Made by a program: the position numbers and the translations under genes
Shown here: piece by piece, positions 59,793 through 64,000 of the stretch
Layout: every line of letters starts with the position of its first letter
Position numbering within the stretch: position 1 is the first letter of the stretch
The notes under the pieces: model-generated
Seen by the model: the letters and a program-made list of their open reading frames with translations, nothing else
Told to the model about the DNA's origin: nothing
Database searches by the model: none
Assembly: GCA_017522225.1 (NCBI GenBank)
Contig: JAFWZR010000013.1
Location: forward strand, 124,001-188,000
Direction: 5' to 3'
DNA length: 64,000 nt
Source of the DNA: Clostridia bacterium
GTDB taxonomy: Bacteria; Bacillota; Clostridia; Oscillospirales; Acutalibacteraceae

Positions 59793-60974
59793 ATGAAAAC
59801 TGTTTATGCAGACAATGCTGCAACAACAGCACTCTGCCCCGAAGCTCTTGAGGTTATGGTCGAATGTCTTCGCGACAACTACGGCAACGCTTCAAGCATG
59901 CACCACTCGGGACAAGCTGCTGCCGAGGTTGTTGCACAGGCAAGAGAAGACATTGCCGCTTGTATCGGTGCTGATGCAAACGAAATTTATTTCACATCAG
60001 GCGGAACGGAAGCCGATAACTGGGCAATCACAAACGCTGCACGTCTCGGTGCAAAAAAAGGCAAAAAGCATATTATTTCGACAACCTTTGAGCATCACGC
60101 TGTGCTTCACACGCTGATGAAGCTCGAAAAAGAAGGCTTCGAGGTAACATATCTTGATGTCCATGAGGACGGCTACATCCGCATTGATGAGTTTGAAAAA
60201 GCTATCAAGGATGAGACCTGCCTCGTTACAATAATGTACGCAAACAACGAAATCGGTACTGTTCAGCCTGTCGAGGAAATCGGCAGAATCTGTAAGGAAA
60301 AGGGCGTTTACTTCCACACAGATGCTGTTCAGGCTGTCGGACATCTTCCGATTGACGTTAAGGCACAGAATATCGATATGCTCTCCTTCTCGGCGCACAA
60401 ATTCCACGGTCCGAAGGGTATCGGTGCTCTTTACTGCCGTAAGGGTATTCCTCTTATCGGCTTTATGCAGGGCGGTGCACAGGAAAAAAACAAGCGTCCC
60501 GGCACCACAAACACTCCATCTATCGCAGCAACCGCTGCAGCACTTAAAAAGAGCTGTGCTGAAATGGACAAGAATATTGAGTATGTCAGCGCACTTCGTG
60601 ACAGACTTATCGACGAAATCGTGAAGATTATCCCACGCACAAGAGTCAACGGCGGCCGCGCTCCCCGTCTCCCGGGTAATGTTAGCTTCTGCTTTGAGGG
60701 TATTGAGGGCGAATCACTCCTTCTCTACCTTGACCTTAAGGGTATCTGCGGCTCATCGGGCTCTGCTTGTACATCAGGCTCACTTGATCCCAGCCACGTG
60801 CTTCTTGCACTCGGTCTTCCTCACGAAATTGCTCACGGCTCATTGAGGCTTTCCCTGAGCGAATATAACACAAATGACGAAATTGATTATATAATCGAAC
60901 AGCTTCCCCTTGTTGTGGAGAGACTTCGTGATATGTCTCCCGTCTGGGAAAAGATTGTGAAAGGAGAAAACTGA
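59793..60974 (+). CDS. nifS: Cysteine desulfurase (NifS/IscS)
   Basis: PLP enzyme that takes sulfur from cysteine as an enzyme-bound persulfide. 393 residues. The PLP lysine lies in FSAHKFHGPKGIGALYCR, the cofactor Asp/Gln in FHTDAVQAVGHLPID, and the catalytic Cys on the flexible loop in SGSACTSGSLDPSHVL. The long loop identifies the group I (NifS/IscS) type. Starts 7 bases after AGGCGA, a modest ribosome site. It is followed at once by iscU and then mnmA, so its sulfur serves both clusters and tRNA. Confidence 0.95.
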   Translation: MKTVYADNAATTALCPEALEVMVECLRDNYGNASSMHHSGQAAAEVVAQAREDIAACIGADANEIYFTSGGTEADNWAITNAARLGAKKGKKHIISTTFEHHAVLHTLMKLEKEGFEVTYLDVHEDGYIRIDEFEKAIKDETCLVTIMYANNEIGTVQPVEEIGRICKEKGVYFHTDAVQAVGHLPIDVKAQNIDMLSFSAHKFHGPKGIGALYCRKGIPLIGFMQGGAQEKNKRPGTTNTPSIAATAAALKKSCAEMDKNIEYVSALRDRLIDEIVKIIPRTRVNGGRAPRLPGNVSFCFEGIEGESLLLYLDLKGICGSSGSACTSGSLDPSHVLLALGLPHEIAHGSLRLSLSEYNTNDEIDYIIEQLPLVVERLRDMSPVWEKIVKGEN

Positions 60975-60975
60975 T

Positions 60976-61428
60976 ATGGCATACAGTGCAAAGGTTATGG
61001 ATCACTTTGAAAACCCGAGAAACCTCGGCAAGATGGAAAACGCTGACGGCGTCGGCGAGGTCGGTAATGCAAAGTGCGGCGATATTATGAAAATTTACCT
61101 CAAGATTGAGGACGGCATCATTGCAGATGTTAAGTTCAACACATTCGGCTGTGCTTCTGCTATCGCAACAAGCTCAATGGCAACCGAAATGATTAAGGGA
61201 CAGAAGGTAGAAGACGCTCTTAAGCTCAGCAACAAAGCAGTTGTTGAGGCTCTTGACGGACTTCCTCCGGCAAAAATCCACTGTTCAGTACTTGCTGAGC
61301 AGGCAGTAAAGGCTGCTCTTGCAGACTACTATACAAAGAACGGTATGGAGCTTGACCCTGCAATCTTCGGCAATATGTCCTGCGGCGGCCACTGTGACGG
61401 TTGTGAATCCTGCGGTCACGAGGGCTAA
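60976..61428 (+). CDS. iscU: Iron-sulfur cluster scaffold IscU/NifU-N with Cys-rich tail
   Basis: 150 residues. The three cluster ligands are in NAKCGDIM, TFGCASAIA and KIHCSVLAEQ, with the Asp next to the first Cys that speeds cluster release. It receives sulfur from NifS and iron, builds a cluster and passes it on. Unusually it carries a C-terminal extension CGGHCDGCESCGH with four Cys and two His, a possible extra metal site; the usual scaffold ends before that. It starts one base after the nifS stop with AAAGGAG inside nifS. Confidence 0.93.
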   Translation: MAYSAKVMDHFENPRNLGKMENADGVGEVGNAKCGDIMKIYLKIEDGIIADVKFNTFGCASAIATSSMATEMIKGQKVEDALKLSNKAVVEALDGLPPAKIHCSVLAEQAVKAALADYYTKNGMELDPAIFGNMSCGGHCDGCESCGHEG

Positions 61429-61431
61429 AAT

Positions 61432-62502
61432 ATGAAAAAGGCTATGATCGCCATGAGCGGCGGAGTGGACAGCTCCGTCGCCGCTTATTTAATAAAGCAG
61501 CAAGGATATGATGCAATCGGCGTTACGATGAATCTTCATCACGAGGAAGAAACGGACATAACTGCAGAAAATTCCTGTTGTACCACAAAAGACATCGAGG
61601 ATGCACGAAGCGTTGCAGAAAGACTCGGAATGCCGTATTATGTTTTTAATTATACGGATAATTTCAGAGAGCACGTTATCACCCGCTTTGTTGATGCCTA
61701 CCGCAACGGAATGACACCAAATCCCTGCATCGACTGTAACAGATACATCAAGTTTGATCAGCTTATGAAAAAAGCAGCGGAGCTTGGCTTTGACTATGTT
61801 GTTACGGGACATTACGCAATTACGGAATATGACGGTGAAAGCGGAAGATATCTGCTGAAAAAAGCTGTTGATGAATCAAAGGATCAGAGCTATGTTCTTT
61901 ATTCGCTGACACAAGAGCAGCTCAGTCACATACTTTTCCCTCTCGGCTCAATGAGCAAGAATGACGCAAGAAAAATTGCCGAGGAGCTTGATTTTATCAA
62001 CGCAGACAAGCCTGACAGTCAGGACATCTGCTTTGTGCCTGACGGTGATTACGCACGTTTTATTGAGGAATGGTGCGGTGTCAAGTTTGAAAACGGCAGT
62101 TTCGTTGACCTTGACGGCAATTTCATTGCACAGCACAAGGGAATTATCAACTACACAATCGGTCAGCGTAAGGGACTCGGAATTGCGGCAAAGGCACCGT
62201 ATTATGTAGTCAGCAAAAACCTTGACAAAAACGAGGTCGTTCTCGGCTCAAACGACGACCTGTTTTCTTCAACACTGACGGCAACGGATGTGAATTTTAT
62301 CTCAATTGAAAAGCTCACCGGTCCGATGCGTGTCAGAGCAAAGGTAAGATACAAACAAAAAGAAACCGATGCGACAATCTCACCGCTTGAAAATGGTGAT
62401 GTCAGCGTAGTTTTTGACGAGCCCCAGCGTGCAATCGCACCCGGTCAGGCAGTTGTATTCTACGACGGTGACATTGTTGTCGGCGGAGGAACGATAGTAT
62501 AA
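61432..62502 (+). CDS. mnmA: tRNA-specific 2-thiouridylase
   Basis: Thiolates U34 of Lys, Glu and Gln tRNAs using ATP and sulfur relayed from the desulfurase. 356 residues. ATP pyrophosphatase loop AMSGGVDSSVAAYLI at residues 5-19, the nucleophilic Cys in NPCIDCNRYIKF, and the second catalytic Cys in DSQDICFVPDGDYARF; the beta-barrel C-terminal domains follow. It starts 3 bases after the iscU stop. With nifS and iscU this forms a short sulfur-mobilisation operon. Confidence 0.96.
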   Translation: MKKAMIAMSGGVDSSVAAYLIKQQGYDAIGVTMNLHHEEETDITAENSCCTTKDIEDARSVAERLGMPYYVFNYTDNFREHVITRFVDAYRNGMTPNPCIDCNRYIKFDQLMKKAAELGFDYVVTGHYAITEYDGESGRYLLKKAVDESKDQSYVLYSLTQEQLSHILFPLGSMSKNDARKIAEELDFINADKPDSQDICFVPDGDYARFIEEWCGVKFENGSFVDLDGNFIAQHKGIINYTIGQRKGLGIAAKAPYYVVSKNLDKNEVVLGSNDDLFSSTLTATDVNFISIEKLTGPMRVRAKVRYKQKETDATISPLENGDVSVVFDEPQRAIAPGQAVVFYDGDIVVGGGTIV

Positions 62503-62505
62503 ATC

Positions 62506-62537
62506 AAAAAGGAGTTGGTTTACCAACTCCTTTTTCT
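62506..62537 (+). terminator. nifS-iscU-mnmA terminator
   Basis: Perfect 14-bp inverted repeat AAAAAGGAGTTGGT with its complement, 2-base centre, ending TTTTTC. Confidence 0.88.
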
Positions 62538-62545
62538 TTGCTTTT

Positions 62546-62588
62546 AAACTGTTAGAAAGTTTTAATTTTTTTTGTTCTTCGCTCTGTG
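62546..62588. repeat. Partial copy of the 62.6-kb repeat element
   Basis: A 43-base stretch that matches 62673-62718 closely: identical apart from a 3-base insertion in the later copy and about four substitutions, with the shared end CTTCGCTCTGTG. It ends before the element's inverted terminus, so it looks like a truncated relative. Confidence 0.65.
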
Positions 62589-62601
62589 TGTACTTACATA
62601 T

Positions 62602-62729
62602 AAAAATGCTTTCACGGAGATGAAGAAACCGTTTTAGCCGATGCTGATGTATGTGATACTTCAAATCGGATAAAACGGTTAGAAATAAGTTTTAATTTAT
62701 TTTGGTCTTCGCTCTGTGAGAGCATTTTT
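62602..62729. repeat. Folded element with imperfect terminal inverted repeats (MITE-like)
   Basis: The 18-base ends (62602-62619 and 62712-62729) are inverted copies matching at 16 of 18 positions (AAAAATGCTTTCACGGAG type). Inside, GAAGA pairs with TCTTC, and 62627-62642 pairs with 62665-62680 at 15 of 16 positions. TA lies at both outer borders. No coding potential is seen. The right end contributes the stop codon of the minus-strand gene ending at 62728. A non-autonomous transposable repeat is the leading explanation; a structured RNA is the alternative. Confidence 0.6.
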
Positions 62730-63714
62730 ACTCGCCGATCGGAGTTTCTTCTACAAATCCGTCCTTTATAATACGGAAGGTCTGGATTTCGTACGGGAGT
62801 ATTTCTGCGCGGAAGCCTGCATCAAGTGCATCACACATAACTGTGATTGCCTTTTCCTTGCCTGCCGTTTCTCTGAGGCGGAAGATTACGTCACCGTTAT
62901 CCTCCTCTGCGTATTTAACGCTGATAACCTCAACCTCATCTGTGTTTAATCTGATGAAAGCTTCGTCAATCACGCTGTCACCGATGATTCTTTCGGCAAC
63001 CTCCTTAGCAACATCATCTTCACCGAGGAAGAGTGAAATCCAGCAATTCTGAATATCCTCGTTCTCGTTTCTGCCCTCCTGAACACAGATTCTGTCTGCC
63101 TTTTCAAGAAGTGCTTCAGCCTCTGTTGCCTTATCTGAATATACAGGCTGCTTCACGCTCTTGAGGTCAAGCTCATTCTGGAAAACAGCCATAACCTCAT
63201 CTTCAACTGACTCAAAGTCGTTTGCCTTGATAAACTCGTCGTCGATATCGTTGATATCAACCTTTTCAAGGCCGCCGTAAACAAGAGTTCTTGTGAAAGC
63301 TTCGTTGTCGAGCCAGTATGTTTCCTTTTCGCTGTCAAGCACACAAGCGTCAAAGTTTGCATTATAAATAATCTGTGCAAACGCATCGTTGTAAATTTTT
63401 CCGCCCTGGAAAACTCTGTATTCCTTATCAAACTTATCCTTGAAATATGTTACGGAATAAAGCACGCTTCTCATAAGCTTCTGAGCAGACATATCCTTGT
63501 CGTCACTTACCCACAAGCCTACTGACGGGTACCATCTTTCTTTTTTGATCTGCTTTGCAACGGCATCAAAAAGCACGGGATCGATTTTCTCAAGCTCGTT
63601 GAGTTCAAAAGCAGTAAGGCCGTTGACGATAAGCTTTTTAAAATCGTCAAGCTTCTGCAAAGCATCTCTTACAGCCTCGATGCTGAATTCATTTAAAACT
63701 GCAATCTTACTCAT
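62728..63714 (-). CDS. GH38 alpha-mannosidase-derived protein lacking the catalytic core
   Basis: 328 residues. Residues of the first 150 resemble the start of GH38 mannosidases (KKERWYPSVGLWVSDDKDMS, LMRSVLYSVTYFKDKFDK), and the end (GDVIFRLRETAGKEKAITVM, AEILPYEIQTFRI) resembles their C-terminal beta domain. The catalytic Asp and zinc ligands of the WxPDxFG region are absent (FQGGKIYNDAF instead), and about 500 middle residues are missing. It may be a binding protein or a relic. ATG 63714 follows GAGGAGG by 8 bases and the upstream stop by 4 bases. Its own stop codon lies in the repeat element at 62602-62729. Confidence 0.6.
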   Translation of the reverse strand: MSKIAVLNEFSIEAVRDALQKLDDFKKLIVNGLTAFELNELEKIDPVLFDAVAKQIKKERWYPSVGLWVSDDKDMSAQKLMRSVLYSVTYFKDKFDKEYRVFQGGKIYNDAFAQIIYNANFDACVLDSEKETYWLDNEAFTRTLVYGGLEKVDINDIDDEFIKANDFESVEDEVMAVFQNELDLKSVKQPVYSDKATEAEALLEKADRICVQEGRNENEDIQNCWISLFLGEDDVAKEVAERIIGDSVIDEAFIRLNTDEVEVISVKYAEEDNGDVIFRLRETAGKEKAITVMCDALDAGFRAEILPYEIQTFRIIKDGFVEETPIGE

Positions 63715-63718
63715 TTTT

Positions 63719-64000
63719 TTACGCCTCCTCTGCAATAAAGCCGTAATATCTGCCTACCCAATAAGCAAATGTGTACGGGTAGCATCCCTCGAAGTGAGAG
63801 TTTCTTCCGTCATTTCTTTCAAGAAGCTGGAACGGATTACGGTCAAATTTTTCAACTGAACGCTCGTCAGGCATAAGAAGAACCGAAATTTCTCTGTCAA
63901 CATCTGCACCGTGACGGAGTCTCTTTATGGGAACATCGTGACGCTCAAGGTTAACGAGAGCGGCGTGTCTTGTAATTTCGTGACGGTAGAACCAGTCAGC
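63719..64000 (-). CDS. Unrecognised protein, C-terminal 93 residues only
   Basis: An open frame enters from beyond the window end and stops at 63719. The visible part begins DWFYRHEITRHAALVN, continues with ISVLLMPDERSVEKFDRNPF and ends with CYPYTFAYWVGRYYGFIAEE. It is rich in aromatic and charged residues and looks like the end of a large soluble protein, possibly a glycoside hydrolase or lyase given its neighbour, but I do not recognise the family. The GH38-derived gene follows after 4 bases, with its ribosome site inside this gene, so the two are translated together. Confidence 0.75.
   Translation of the reverse strand, partial: ADWFYRHEITRHAALVNLERHDVPIKRLRHGADVDREISVLLMPDERSVEKFDRNPFQLLERNDGRNSHFEGCYPYTFAYWVGRYYGFIAEEA

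Noticed and set aside
1-64000. tRNA, rRNA, CRISPR arrays, prophage or insertion sequence genes
   Set aside because: I looked for T-loop-type sequence, regularly spaced repeats, integrases and transposases and saw none; only the small repeat element near 62.6 kb suggests mobile DNA.

Overview
The window is a gene-dense stretch of a Gram-positive, anaerobic Clostridia chromosome. My best guess is a gut Oscillospirales/Ruminococcaceae-type organism. Supporting signs are a PolC-type replicative polymerase, the pyrH-frr-uppS-cdsA-dxr-rseP-ispG-polC cluster, Firmicutes-style Shine-Dalgarno sites and TTGACA-17-TATAAT promoters, a LexA gene under its own palindrome, a glycyl radical enzyme, a dockerin-bearing secreted protein, a bile-salt-hydrolase-type enzyme and host-glycan glycosidases. 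I see no rRNA, tRNA, CRISPR array, prophage or intact insertion sequence. No gap between genes exceeds about 285 bases.

Layout. 1-3.6 kb: 3' part of an acyl-CoA synthetase, a 56-residue small protein, pdxK-like kinase with trmL, and dut. 3.7-7.4 kb (minus): a lipid-flavoured operon of a GDPD-like membrane protein, a serine hydrolase and a YhhN lysoplasmalogenase-like protein. 7.5-8.6 kb: lexA with an operator inside its promoter, then a small membrane protein. 8.7-11.1 kb: operon of a ferredoxin-tailed aldo/keto reductase, an ECF transporter S component, DUF1893 and a MIF-like tautomerase. 11.2-12.9 kb: a second acyl-CoA synthetase. 12.9-18.3 kb (minus): a compact four-gene operon of glycyl radical activase, glycyl radical enzyme of unknown substrate, FGGY sugar kinase and ManA-type isomerase, behind a strong promoter covered by a palindrome. 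18.5-22.7 kb: argCJBD behind two tandem ARG boxes.

22.8-25.7 kb: a choloylglycine-hydrolase-family enzyme, then (minus) an M20 peptidase and a HisI-like protein that has lost most metal ligands. 25.7-35.8 kb (minus): the housekeeping cluster; its PolC appears to lack the nested proofreading exonuclease domain. 36.0-41.2 kb: a cytosolic GH89 enzyme and, convergent to it, a GH2 beta-galactosidase. 41.3-46.0 kb: DUF1846, an iron alcohol dehydrogenase and an ABC exporter half-transporter. 46.0-51.1 kb (minus): a five-gene cluster of small membrane protein, GH13 enzyme, degenerate LCP-like protein, purple-acid-phosphatase-like enzyme and another small membrane protein. 51.2-56.6 kb: MecA-like adaptor, rpe, a 1114-residue secreted CotH-domain protein with dockerin, and a TetR regulator. 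56.6-59.5 kb (minus): GPH/MFS transporter and MATE exporter. 59.8-62.5 kb: nifS-iscU-mnmA, a sulfur relay from cysteine to Fe-S clusters and tRNA thiolation. 62.5-64 kb: a folded repeat element with TA-flanked inverted termini, then (minus) a GH38-derived protein lacking the catalytic core and the end of an unrecognised gene.

Most promising for novelty: the glycyl radical/sugar kinase operon, the exonuclease-less PolC, the metal-ligand-poor HisI paralogue behind polC, the GH13-LCP cluster, and the repeat element that supplies a stop codon at 62.7 kb. All functional statements are by recognition of motifs; no searches were run.
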